Positions 1 to 7,944 of a DNA stretch of 41,146 nucleotides are shown piece after piece. Where the stretch lies: IMG/VR virus record IMGVR_UViG_3300020477_001244, positions 1 to 41,146 of that record; one strand, written 5' to 3'. The stretch comes from a virus. The number at the start of each line of letters is the position of its first letter. Position 1 is the first letter of the stretch. The position numbers and the translations under genes were made by a program. The notes beneath the pieces are model-generated. The model saw only the letters and a list, made by a program, of their open reading frames with translations, was not told where the DNA came from and made no database searches.

Positions 1-1
1 G

Positions 2-1171
2 ACTTGGGGTAGTGGAAAGGGCTTTGACAAGTTTAGCACCTATGACCCAGTTGGTGACGGATTAGTGTCGTGGAAGTCAGAAAAAGGTGGTTTGGAATCT
101 ACCGGGTTTACCGAGGGGAGTGAAGTTATTCTTGGAATCAGAATTACTAAGGAAACACAGCTAAGAGAACCAGTAAACTCAGCAATAGACGCAACTAGGA
201 GAGGTATGTTACTTCCTTTTACCTCTTTCCCGAAGACTGTTGGTTTGGACCCAAGCTATATGTGGATAGGAGATGCGGGTATAGACTATAGCGTTGGAGA
301 TCTTTTGGAATTTAATGGAACTGGCAGTGGGTGTGTTGTACAAGTTACACATGTGGGGGCCGCTGGAGAAGTTAAGCAGTTTGTGCTTCACAATACAGTG
401 AACGTGGGCGGCGTTGGAGATGGATTTACTGGTGGAAATCCGGTTGGAGAAGAAGTTCCAAATCCGCTTGAAGATAACGATGCAGAGGAGAATAGAAGGC
501 AACAACTTGCTGCTAACGTAACAGTTGGAAAAGTTGTTCAGCAAAAGATACCCGGACTTGGTTATAATTATAGACCAGAAGACTTTATGGATATGGAGTG
601 GAGCGATAGAAACAGCCCAACGACTCAAGGCGGTGAGTGCAGTGTAGAAGGGGGAATCTGCACTGGTCACAACCCAACATTGCACCCAACCACTAAGGAG
701 GAATGTGAAGCCGATTTTGGAACTTGGGAAGAGGCGTCAAGCAGTAAAGGAGTTTGTGAGGAGCTTGGTGGTACATGGTCTCAATATAATCCTACTATTG
801 AGATATCTGATTTGAATGAGGTTCCAAAGGTTAGGACAGAAAACAAGACCGTGGCTAAGGAAACTGCTTTTGGATGTGTTATATATGCCCCATATGGGAA
901 AGTTTGTTTGTTTACAGCGGATGATAGCGGCCCAGAACTTAGGGGTGGTATGCAAAGGGCAACCCCGTATAGCGCTGAAGGGAATAAGGGGGTAATAACA
1001 ACCCCTCATAATATTACATTTTCCCTAGAAAGCCCCAGTCCAACGGATCATTACGACCTATTTGTTCATTTTCATAACGATATTTCACACACTATCCTCA
1101 GTAATATAGACGCTACCAACGGCATGGGGGGAGGGGCGCAGTTTGTGAAACTAGAATTAACTGTACAATAA
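2..1171 (+). CDS. Virion-type protein, 5'-truncated by window edge
   Basis: The reading frame is open from base 2 with no stop, so the GTG at 65 is probably internal and the gene starts outside the window. The product is rich in Gly, Thr, Asn and acidic residues, has no signal peptide or membrane segment, and reads like a beta-rich phage structural protein. Around residues 190-245 (counted from the GTG) lies a cysteine-containing stretch in which the phrase CE-x3/4-GTW occurs twice (CEADFGTW and CEELGGTW), a small tandem repeat. It is co-directional with the next gene and opposite to the rest of the window, as expected for a late structural operon meeting an early one. I do not recognise a named family; the structural role is inferred from composition and position. 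Confidence 0.6.
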   Translation, partial: TWGSGKGFDKFSTYDPVGDGLVSWKSEKGGLESTGFTEGSEVILGIRITKETQLREPVNSAIDATRRGMLLPFTSFPKTVGLDPSYMWIGDAGIDYSVGDLLEFNGTGSGCVVQVTHVGAAGEVKQFVLHNTVNVGGVGDGFTGGNPVGEEVPNPLEDNDAEENRRQQLAANVTVGKVVQQKIPGLGYNYRPEDFMDMEWSDRNSPTTQGGECSVEGGICTGHNPTLHPTTKEECEADFGTWEEASSSKGVCEELGGTWSQYNPTIEISDLNEVPKVRTENKTVAKETAFGCVIYAPYGKVCLFTADDSGPELRGGMQRATPYSAEGNKGVITTPHNITFSLESPSPTDHYDLFVHFHNDISHTILSNIDATNGMGGGAQFVKLELTVQ

Positions 1172-1225
1172 TGCACTTTATGTGTATACTATTATAGAAT
1201 CAACTTCTTAAAGGAGAGGATAACA

Positions 1226-1966
1226 ATGGCAGCAGCAATTAAATTTTATGCTAATAATGTAACCAATTCAGGTACAGATACGCACAGTCTTGAAATAAAT
1301 CATAGTGCGGGGTCTGGATTGGGGTTTTATGGCGCTGGATACGGTATATCAGTGCCTATTAGTGAATATCAAGATTCTACCTTTACAACCAATGCCAATG
1401 GTACTGCCACTGATTATACTCAGTTGCACAACACAAAACCAGTTGGATCTAGCCCTACTAGCGGGGTAAAGGCAGACACCGTTGAGGGGTTATATCTAAA
1501 CCAATTGCCTAATTTTCAGGCACCCTTAAACATTAGATTCACAAATGATACGGCAGTTAGAGTTCAGAACTGCAAGCTTAAGATATTCGATAGAAATGAC
1601 ATTACAAAGCCACCTAAAGGCGTATATACGTATGTTTATGAAGTGAGGCACCCTTCTACTCTGCAATCAGTGGGGGATTTAGACCACAAACAAGTTGCTG
1701 GTCAATCATGGAAAGAGTTTAGTCCTTCTGGTATTGTTAGCTCCGCAGAAGAGTTAGATTTTACTTCTTCACCCGGAGTTAGCGGTACAAACAGTAACGC
1801 AAACGATCCTGATCCAAATGTGGATGGAACTCTTGGGCATTTAACCAGAAATGGTGCATCTCATACTGGGATAAGGCACGATTGGTACGTTGCTATTGGA
1901 GCTTCCCCAGACTCTATTGGAAGCAAAACAGATTACGGGCTATACTTTACCCTAGAGTATCTGTAA
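1226..1966 (+). CDS. Probable virion structural protein (246 aa)
   Basis: Starts at ATG after a strong Shine-Dalgarno (AAGGAGAGG at about 1210-1218), suggesting high expression. The protein is soluble, beta-rich in appearance, full of Gly, Ser, Thr and Asn, and lacks cysteine clusters, export signals or enzyme motifs. It contains the phrase LNIRFTNDTAVRVQNCKLKI in its middle, which reads like a beta-sandwich. It ends in LYFTLEYL, and the terminator at 1988-2029 follows 20 bases later, so it is the last gene of a rightward operon. A decoration, tail or baseplate protein is plausible, but no family was recognised. Confidence 0.55.
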   Translation: MAAAIKFYANNVTNSGTDTHSLEINHSAGSGLGFYGAGYGISVPISEYQDSTFTTNANGTATDYTQLHNTKPVGSSPTSGVKADTVEGLYLNQLPNFQAPLNIRFTNDTAVRVQNCKLKIFDRNDITKPPKGVYTYVYEVRHPSTLQSVGDLDHKQVAGQSWKEFSPSGIVSSAEELDFTSSPGVSGTNSNANDPDPNVDGTLGHLTRNGASHTGIRHDWYVAIGASPDSIGSKTDYGLYFTLEYL

Positions 1967-1987
1967 AAATAAACGCGACCTAAAATC

Positions 1988-2029
1988 AGAAAGCCCCAAT
2001 CCGGCTAAGGAAAGGGGCTTTCTTTTTTT
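1988..2029 (+). terminator. Strong intrinsic terminator between convergent operons
   Basis: A perfect 10-bp stem (AGAAAGCCCC at 1988-1997 with GGGGCTTTCT at 2014-2023), a 16-base loop, then a run of six T. It ends the rightward structural operon. On the minus strand the same stem is followed by TGATTTTAG, a weaker U-tract, so it may also stop the leftward transcript that ends at 2047. Confidence 0.88.
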
Positions 2030-2046
2030 CTAAGGTGAACTAACCG

Positions 2047-2382
2047 CTATTCATTGCGTTCAGTTTTCGGATTCCACTTAACCCAACCATTGTCAGGCAA
2101 CCAGTTCCCTTCACTGTCCTTACGTCTAGGAAATAAACCACCGCCTTTCTTATTTGCACCAAATGCAAGTCTAGCGCCACAGCTAGAACACCTCAGCTCA
2201 TAATACGAGTTATCGTCTACAGTGCGGACTACAAATCTGATGTTTTCGTGACCACATTTTCCACAAACGTCCTCCTCAAAAACCTCTTGGAACTTGTTTA
2301 TTTGTTCAAAGAGATCCCTGTGGGAATCACCCTCTACTTCTACGCTAATTTTGCCATTTCTTGTTGTGTACGTTAGTTTCAT
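2047..2382 (-). CDS. Zinc-ribbon protein (111 aa)
   Basis: Two knuckles, CGKCG (about residues 40-44) and CSSCG (about 65-69), form a four-cysteine zinc ribbon; the segment between them (ENIRFVVRTVDDNSYYELR) is the usual beta-hairpin spacer. The C-terminal part is basic and Trp-rich. Its ATG overlaps the stop of the upstream annealing-protein gene as ATGA, so the two are translationally coupled. It is the last gene of the leftward run. A DNA-binding partner of the recombination protein upstream is a reasonable inference; the exact function is unknown. Confidence 0.7.
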   Translation of the reverse strand: MKLTYTTRNGKISVEVEGDSHRDLFEQINKFQEVFEEDVCGKCGHENIRFVVRTVDDNSYYELRCSSCGARLAFGANKKGGGLFPRRKDSEGNWLPDNGWVKWNPKTERNE

Positions 2383-3152
2383 TTGTTACGCCACTCCTCA
2401 TTATAACCTACGATTTCTTTAGGGATTGTACTCTTATCCCTTTGATACTCATTTAGCTGGTCGATGATATCAGAAGCTACCTTCTTAGACACCTTCCTAT
2501 TGCTATCTACTTTAAAGATTTGTTTAAATAAATTCTCACCATCCACATTCAACTGTCTACACTTAACGTCTATAAAGTTGTATTGTGCATCGCTCATTCT
2601 ACTATCCTCGTTGAAGCCTCCGTCACTTGACTCTCTTGAGGCCGCTTGGGATGCCGATTTGACGATCTGGGCGGTGTTCTTTTTGGTAAGTTCCTCAGCA
2701 GCTACGGTCCTAATTTTTAAGGCTTTTCTTAATGCTCTGCCCTCAGCTCTAGTGCTGGCTGTAGCCACGGCATACGCGCAGAACATATCATCAGTATTAC
2801 CTTCCCAGCAATCCGCTACTTCAGAAAATCTAGTACCATTATCGAACTCAACTGTAAAAACTACGGTTGCACGCCCATGATGATCGTCTCTCGCCGCAGG
2901 AAAAACCTGCGTAGGCCCACTGTATATGATTTGGCCAATGACAAGTTCAGCCACCCGCCTTAAACCATGAACCAGAGGGTTTCCATCAATTAATTCGCTC
3001 TCGCTAAAAAGCGACATGACATATCCATTCCACTCAGGGGATGTCGGGTGTGGAGAGCCCTCTGTAATAACATCCTGAACACTTGTATCAACATCTTGTG
3101 GGGTTTCCAACTCTAGTGTGTCAAACATATCTGTTTCCTTTTCTATACTCAT
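2379..3152 (-). CDS. Probable single-strand annealing (Rad52/Erf-type) recombination protein
   Basis: 257 residues. The central part has a beta-strand-rich region (RATVVFTVEFDNGTRFSEVA) followed by a helix reading ATASTRAEGRALRKAL, which closely resembles the AETRA-x-ARALR helix of phage Rad52/Erf-like annealing proteins. A flexible linker leads to a small C-terminal helical domain (SDAQYNFIDVKCRQL to SKKVASDIIDQL) of the kind found at the end of several phage recombination proteins. The expected role is annealing complementary single strands during phage recombination. It is coupled by ATGA overlaps to the nuclease gene upstream and the zinc-ribbon gene downstream. The family assignment rests on motif resemblance only. 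Confidence 0.5.
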   Translation of the reverse strand: MSIEKETDMFDTLELETPQDVDTSVQDVITEGSPHPTSPEWNGYVMSLFSESELIDGNPLVHGLRRVAELVIGQIIYSGPTQVFPAARDDHHGRATVVFTVEFDNGTRFSEVADCWEGNTDDMFCAYAVATASTRAEGRALRKALKIRTVAAEELTKKNTAQIVKSASQAASRESSDGGFNEDSRMSDAQYNFIDVKCRQLNVDGENLFKQIFKVDSNRKVSKKVASDIIDQLNEYQRDKSTIPKEIVGYNEEWRNK

Positions 3153-3913
3153 AATTCTATTTCAATATACCTTTTTGTTTTTGGTGGAAATTTGGTTTCT
3201 ATTTTTTGCAATGTTTCAACTATGTTGTTTAATAGGCTGTCCTTTCTGTTTAGCGATACAAAATCTGCAAGACTCTTTACTCTTATTATAATAAAACCTT
3301 TGCTTAATATCAAGCCCGATTTTTGAGAGTCAGCTTTTATTTGCTTCTGTAGCTTCTCTTCTCCCCATATTGGAAAAAAGTGTGAAGGCCCATCTACTTC
3401 TATTATAGTCTTGAGAGACGGAATATACAAATCAATTTCTAAATTTTGGTTGGGAATCAGGTTTTTTTTGTGAAATTCTACTGAGTACCCCTTATTTCTA
3501 AGCTCTTCGACTATAAATTTCTCTAGCTTAGAGCCTTCCTTGCCAGCCTTTTGGATGGCTTTTATTGCCAAGCTGCATATTCTATGTCTGTCCTCTTCTG
3601 GCATACTGTGCCAACGTGTTTTGGCGTCTGCACACCTTCTATCATATTCTTCTTCGCTCATACTGTCCCAATACTTGTGTACTGAAGAGCTTATTTTGAG
3701 CCTTTCTTTTTTGGTTCTTTTTTTACCATCAGTGGGATGAGCAGCCCTTCCATTGCTAAGTGCGTTCTTTTGAGCTTGACTTCTAGTCTTGAGATTAATC
3801 CCATTTTTGGTTAATATTCTTCTTATCTTGTTTGGGTAAGTTCCATAGGTTTCTGCTATAGCATAGGTACTTTGACCCTCTTCATATAATTCGATAATTT
3901 CTTGTTCATTCAT
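3149..3913 (-). CDS. HTH plus PD-(D/E)XK endonuclease, homing-endonuclease-like
   Basis: 254 residues. The N-terminus (about 1-45) is a helix-turn-helix of the resolvase type (IIELYEEGQSTYAIAETYG). The middle is basic and looks like a NUMOD-type DNA-binding linker. The C-terminal domain (about 130-230) has a Vsr/DUF559-like nuclease signature: EIDLYIP followed by IIEVDGPSHF, then a lysine-rich helix and a final strand FIIIRVKS. This layout matches EDxHD-like homing endonucleases and related phage nucleases. It overlaps both neighbours by a few bases, so it could be an integrated recombination nuclease rather than a free-standing homing element. No intron or intein was seen nearby. Confidence 0.6.
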   Translation of the reverse strand: MNEQEIIELYEEGQSTYAIAETYGTYPNKIRRILTKNGINLKTRSQAQKNALSNGRAAHPTDGKKRTKKERLKISSSVHKYWDSMSEEEYDRRCADAKTRWHSMPEEDRHRICSLAIKAIQKAGKEGSKLEKFIVEELRNKGYSVEFHKKNLIPNQNLEIDLYIPSLKTIIEVDGPSHFFPIWGEEKLQKQIKADSQKSGLILSKGFIIIRVKSLADFVSLNRKDSLLNNIVETLQKIETKFPPKTKRYIEIEL

Positions 3914-4358
3914 TGTTCACCGCCTTAATAATATCCTTTATATTGAATTTTTCTACTACAGCTACAGGTTTTTTTCCTGTTATCCTGAATAGCTCCTTAG
4001 AGTCTTCTTCGCTTGCGCATATAACTTTTACATTTTCGTCGCACAAAGAATCTATAAGGGCTAGTGTGTTTCGCTCTCTCGTTGGGTTGTAATAGAAAAA
4101 TAGTTTAAACTTGTTAACTATGTTAGAACAAATGGCCGTTGTCTCTGTGCATGTCGTTATTAGGTTCCCAGTAAAGGCCCAGATATCCGTGGAGTTGAAC
4201 ATCCCAAACTTTGGAGGCTTTTCCGTTGGCCCTATTGCGTCGTAAAAAAGACTAGCATCAGTAAGAAGCCCTTCTTCTATTCCTTCGTTTACATTTTCAA
4301 TGGCTTCATTTATGTGGTCTGCCACTCCAATGCTTTTAAAATATACTCCTAAATTCAT
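3906..4358 (-). CDS. Unknown protein in glycan cluster (150 aa)
   Basis: The frame is open further upstream, but the ATG at 4358 is preferred because it overlaps the preceding stop as ATGA, the pattern at most junctions here; the longer form would add twelve residues of read-through sequence. The protein looks like an alpha/beta fold with alternating strands (KFKLFFYYNP, VKVICAS, PVAVVEKF) and could be half of a GT-B or Rossmann-like domain. No catalytic motif was recognised. Its place between a nuclease gene and the GDPD-like gene makes it the last gene of the glycan block. Confidence 0.5.
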   Translation of the reverse strand: MNLGVYFKSIGVADHINEAIENVNEGIEEGLLTDASLFYDAIGPTEKPPKFGMFNSTDIWAFTGNLITTCTETTAICSNIVNKFKLFFYYNPTRERNTLALIDSLCDENVKVICASEEDSKELFRITGKKPVAVVEKFNIKDIIKAVNNE

Positions 4359-4783
4359 TGCATCTCCTCTACGTAATCTGTGCAAATACCCCAAGCCATG
4401 CTATCTGCATATTTTCTTGTTTCTTCCAGTGATTGGCAAACAATAATGCAGTTGCTGTCAACCTCTTTTCTAGGGTATGTCCATATAAAGTTTTTAGAGG
4501 TTAACGTGTAGTCATCCTCTTGGTGCCAAAAATAGTGAAGGTCTGTGTCTACAAGACGGTTGAGCGCTTCTAGGTTTTTGGCGTGAAGTATGAAATTTTT
4601 GTTTCCCAAAAATGATTCGGGTACAGGGGTCTCAGGCCCATCGTGACCTAGGAACCAGCTACCATTTATTGACCAGACATCTACTTCTACAATCATCATC
4701 TTGGAAACTAGGTCGAGCTGAATAACGTCATTTTCTTCCGCCGATGGGCCAAAGAGATTTCCCCTGTGTGATATGAAAATCAT
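4355..4783 (-). CDS. Short glycerophosphodiester phosphodiesterase-like protein
   Basis: 142 residues, shorter than typical GDPDs (about 230-250). It begins with ISHRGN, matching the catalytic HRG motif of the GDPD/PI-PLC TIM-barrel superfamily, followed by EVDVW (metal-binding E-x-D) and GHDGP (second HD motif) at the expected spacing. The C-terminal half of the barrel is reduced to a few strands (FIWTYPR, CIIVCQS). GDPD-like enzymes in polysaccharide clusters process glycerol-phosphate or related phosphodiester decorations, which suits the surrounding nucleotidyltransferase and cupin genes. Start at ATG 4783 overlaps the cupin stop (ATGA). Whether so short a barrel is active is uncertain. 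Confidence 0.6.
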   Translation of the reverse strand: MIFISHRGNLFGPSAEENDVIQLDLVSKMMIVEVDVWSINGSWFLGHDGPETPVPESFLGNKNFILHAKNLEALNRLVDTDLHYFWHQEDDYTLTSKNFIWTYPRKEVDSNCIIVCQSLEETRKYADSMAWGICTDYVEEMQ

Positions 4784-5091
4784 ATTAAATATTTATCTCC
4801 TGCTACAGAAGGTTTTTTGACTACTACTGTCACGGTATCCTCTAGGACCTCAAAGTCAGATGATTCATTTGGGATTATACATATAATATCGCCTTCGCCA
4901 TACTCTTCTGAGTTCATCTTAACTCTTCCTGATACTATCACCGTAAACTCTACAGCGACCTTGTGCACATGCCTAGGCTCCTTATCTCCAGCGCTGTATT
5001 TTTTTATAGCAACCTCAAATTCTTTTGTCCTAAGAACTGAAGGTTCAAAGTCACCAATAAACCAGCCGCCCACCATATCTTTTATGTTCAT
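4780..5091 (-). CDS. Cupin-domain protein (103 aa)
   Basis: A single small beta-barrel cupin: motif 1 is seen in EPRHVHKVAVEFTVIVSG (two His and a Glu as likely metal ligands) and motif 2 in YGEGDIICIIPNESSDFEV. Cupins of this size in sugar clusters act as isomerases or epimerases or as metal-binding accessory proteins. It is tightly coupled to the HAD/nucleotidyltransferase gene upstream and the GDPD-like gene downstream (ATGA overlaps at both ends), so the three probably work on one sugar or head-group. The substrate cannot be told from sequence. Confidence 0.72.
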   Translation of the reverse strand: MNIKDMVGGWFIGDFEPSVLRTKEFEVAIKKYSAGDKEPRHVHKVAVEFTVIVSGRVKMNSEEYGEGDIICIIPNESSDFEVLEDTVTVVVKKPSVAGDKYLI

Positions 5092-6458
5092 TTTTGGTTC
5101 TCCAAAAAATAGTTAAGATCTTCTGGCGTACCAAGGCCCCACATGTTTTCTATATTAAACACCTTTACCTTTTTACCCTCTTCAATTGCCTCGTTGAAAA
5201 CTGGGCACACATAAAATTCATTGTTTACTCTTTTGTTTGCTTCGATCATCTGCTCTGCATATTTAACGTAGTCACTACCCTTAGACCAGTAATATATACC
5301 TACTGTAGCCATGTCGCTGATAGGATTCTTCTCTTGGACTTCGGAAACAAACCCGTCATCGTTTAATTTTGCGTAGCTCCACTTTGGATGATTTGATTTG
5401 AAAGTCAAGATTCCAGCGTCTATGTTGTCCCCAATCATAGAGTACATAAACTCGTTTGAATCCCATTCTACAAACTGGTCTGAGTTTGCCATCAACAAGG
5501 GCTCGTCATTATTGATATATTCTTTTGCCAATAACGTCGTGCAGGCTGCTCCTTCAGTAACCCCATCTACTTGTATAATCTCACAATCTGGGGATATATT
5601 ATTAAGAACTGTCTTTAAATTATACTTATCGTAGTGTGATTTTTGCACAACAAAAATATGTTTAGCGTCGATGTTTATGTTTTCAACGACCACTTGAATC
5701 ATTGGTTTGCCGTTGACTTCAATTAGCGGCTTGGGGAAGGTGTAACCTGCTTTCTCAAAGCGGGAACCTGCGCCAGCCATAGGGATAAGGACATTCATCT
5801 TTCCTCCTTGCCACTTGGGTTTAGTTTCTTCTTCTGTTTTGTTCAGCTTGTTAATTCTGCTTATGATGTCCTCTAGCACAACGTCGTCTGGATTTTTTAC
5901 GGCAAACAGGTGCGCTCCCGAATCAATCGCAGATTTTCTCCCAACGTGTGAGTCCTCAATCACTAGGGTTTCTTTTGGAGAGACCCCTGCGCGTACCATA
6001 CACCTAAGATATATTTCTGGGCTTGGCTTTGGGTTCTTTACATCTTGGTTGGAGAAAATTTCATCAATAAACTCCAAAATGCCCCTCCTAAGAAGCATCA
6101 TCTTGATAGTGTGTTTTACGGAGTTGGAGCCCACATATATTTTGTACCCCGACTTCTTAAGCTCAGAGAGAACGTGAGCCATCCTGTAGTCGGTGGTCAT
6201 CTTGTTTATTATATCTACTGTTTTTTCCTGCTTCTTTTTCCACACCTCGTTATATTTTTCTGGAGGAAGACCCTTGTTTTCAGTTAGCAGTTCAAGCTTT
6301 GCTGTTGTGGGGCGTCCATCGTATGTAGATAGATGTTCCTCTCTATCAATTACGTATTGAGAACCAATCTCATTAAGCGCTAAATTAAACGCCTCGTAAT
6401 GAAGATCTCTAGCATCCACAAGAACGCCGTCTAAGTCAAAAACAATTAACTTTATCAT
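5088..6458 (-). CDS. HAD phosphatase fused to sugar nucleotidyltransferase
   Basis: 456 residues, two domains. Residues 1 to about 205 are a HAD-IA phosphatase of beta-phosphoglucomutase type: FDLDGVLVDA (nucleophile Asp and acid Asp), a helical cap, YVGSNSVKH, and VIEDSHVGRKSA (motif IV). From residue 221 an NTP_transferase domain begins (MNVLIPMAGAGSRFEKAG, then FPKPLIEVNGKPM), the signature of glucose-1-phosphate-type nucleotidyltransferases; LLMANSDQF is the metal-binding site. The pair would make or trim a sugar phosphate and activate it as NDP-sugar. An AGGAGG sits 4 bases before the in-frame ATG at 5798, so the second domain may also be made separately. Coupled by ATGA to its neighbours. 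Confidence 0.82.
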   Translation of the reverse strand: MIKLIVFDLDGVLVDARDLHYEAFNLALNEIGSQYVIDREEHLSTYDGRPTTAKLELLTENKGLPPEKYNEVWKKKQEKTVDIINKMTTDYRMAHVLSELKKSGYKIYVGSNSVKHTIKMMLLRRGILEFIDEIFSNQDVKNPKPSPEIYLRCMVRAGVSPKETLVIEDSHVGRKSAIDSGAHLFAVKNPDDVVLEDIISRINKLNKTEEETKPKWQGGKMNVLIPMAGAGSRFEKAGYTFPKPLIEVNGKPMIQVVVENINIDAKHIFVVQKSHYDKYNLKTVLNNISPDCEIIQVDGVTEGAACTTLLAKEYINNDEPLLMANSDQFVEWDSNEFMYSMIGDNIDAGILTFKSNHPKWSYAKLNDDGFVSEVQEKNPISDMATVGIYYWSKGSDYVKYAEQMIEANKRVNNEFYVCPVFNEAIEEGKKVKVFNIENMWGLGTPEDLNYFLENQK

Positions 6459-7189
6459 GACTCTCCTCTTACCAGCGGGTCTATATTATATTCTGAGTAC
6501 AGCTTTTTGAGTTCTTCTGGGTACTGGCTCGTAACCCATTCCCCTTTAAATATGGCCGTTGCGATATACGGATATGTCACTGAGTCCCAGTGCAACATTC
6601 CTCGCTTCTTATCGTCCTCGTGGTGTGCATACAGACACTTGTATTTTTTATCTCTGCAATACGCTTGGCCTTGCACCTCGAACTCCCATATGCTTAGCTC
6701 CTGATTGTTTTCCAAGAGTGATATCAGGCTTTCTGTTTTCCATATTGTTGGCTGTATAGCGAAAATGTAATCAAAGTCCAGCCCTATATACTTAAGCACG
6801 TCGCTACCTTTGTATTTAATATCCCTAACTGTGTCTTGCGGGCTTCCACCCTTTAGGAGTTTTACAAAATCAACCCCGTCATCCATGACAGCCGAAAGGC
6901 ACTCTTTGAAATATTCTTCATTTACATCGTCATACAACATCATGTCTTCGTGTGTGAACAGACAAAAATCCGTACCAACTTGCTTTAGGCAGGACAGCAG
7001 GCGGTTAGTGTAAGGGGTCTTGTCGTCATAACTTATGTGCGTAAATTTCTCAGGCACCTTCTCGTTAATCGAGTCGGCAAAGATAAAATACTTGTCAAAG
7101 CTGAACGAGCAATGTCTGTCTAATCTGTCGAATGTTGGCGTCCAGCAGTCATCGTATTCTGAATGTGTGTATAAAATATATGATATCAT
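6455..7189 (-). CDS. Probable GT-A-like glycosyltransferase
   Basis: 244 residues, soluble, alpha/beta. The N-terminus MISYILYTHSEYDDCW and the acidic stretch CLFTHEDMMLYDDV (about residues 75-90) resemble the nucleotide-binding strand and DxD-like metal site of GT-A glycosyltransferases. Later phrases such as DYIFAIQPTIWKTESL fit an acceptor-side region. It sits between the HAD/nucleotidyltransferase gene and another glycosyltransferase-like gene. The family is not certain; assignment depends on fold-like features and context. Confidence 0.45.
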   Translation of the reverse strand: MISYILYTHSEYDDCWTPTFDRLDRHCSFSFDKYFIFADSINEKVPEKFTHISYDDKTPYTNRLLSCLKQVGTDFCLFTHEDMMLYDDVNEEYFKECLSAVMDDGVDFVKLLKGGSPQDTVRDIKYKGSDVLKYIGLDFDYIFAIQPTIWKTESLISLLENNQELSIWEFEVQGQAYCRDKKYKCLYAHHEDDKKRGMLHWDSVTYPYIATAIFKGEWVTSQYPEELKKLYSEYNIDPLVRGES

Positions 7190-7944
7190 TACTCAAACTC
7201 ACACTTAAGAGCATCCTTGTTGTCCCACAGCCCATTGTCTTTGAACCACCAGTGATAGAAAGCCACTGCGTTGGAAAGGTCATTGAACCCAAGGGGCGTT
7301 TCGGATTGAACCCACTGATGAAATTGTGAGTCTATAAAAAATTCCCTTGACAGGAGGTCAAATATTTCTGCAAAGTGTCTCATGTTTTCATAGCTTGAGT
7401 AAAACCACATATCTGCTGGCCCTTGGTCAAACATCTCCCATTCTGCCATTTTAACTGTACTCATGTCTAGTGTGGGGTCAAAGTTTATGCACTGAACGGG
7501 TGTTGTGTTAGGGTCTCTATTTATCCTACCTGTGTCAAAACGAGCTTTGATTACTATGTCGTACTCTATGTCTGACTGGTAGCAAAGCTCAAAGCTTTTT
7601 TGTATTGAGTAGAAATGAGAAAGTATAGTTTCTGGAGTCCTCCTCATCGGCGGGCAAGCTTCTGGTAGGTTAACGTCCAAGCCTCTGAATTTAACCATTT
7701 TGGAAAAATCAATCTGAGGTTGGTACAAAAAGGACTTTGGATTATATAGTCCATTTATCCTTTCGCATAGCTCTGGTTCCCAACTATGTATGTACACGTC
7801 AACGTCGGCTTTTGATAACACATTCTTTTTCAGGTGCTCAAAGCCGTCCTCGCCTAACGAGTTTCCATCTGTCTTAGAGTTGAAATACCCATGCAGACAT
7901 AATGCTACCTTTTTATCTGCTTCCATAAAATCCATACCTGTCAT
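7189..7944 (-). CDS. Glycosyltransferase-like protein (about 250 aa)
   Basis: The protein opens with VALCLHGYFN and later has VDVYIHSWEP, IVIKARFDTGRIN and ADMWFYSSYENM, a set of phrases typical of uncharacterised glycosyltransferase-like proteins in surface-polysaccharide loci, where the K-x-R-x-D region acts like a DxD site. Three in-frame ATGs lie close together (7944, 7935, 7926). The third has an AGG about ten bases upstream and is a realistic alternative start. It overlaps the preceding aminotransferase gene under every choice. Substrate unknown. Confidence 0.45.
   Translation of the reverse strand: MTGMDFMEADKKVALCLHGYFNSKTDGNSLGEDGFEHLKKNVLSKADVDVYIHSWEPELCERINGLYNPKSFLYQPQIDFSKMVKFRGLDVNLPEACPPMRRTPETILSHFYSIQKSFELCYQSDIEYDIVIKARFDTGRINRDPNTTPVQCINFDPTLDMSTVKMAEWEMFDQGPADMWFYSSYENMRHFAEIFDLLSREFFIDSQFHQWVQSETPLGFNDLSNAVAFYHWWFKDNGLWDNKDALKCEFE

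Noticed and set aside
209-1009. Two minus-strand frames (209-685, 737-1009) opposite the first virion-type gene.
   Set aside because: They are antisense to an open, motif-bearing plus frame, lack Shine-Dalgarno sequences and lie beyond the convergent terminator.
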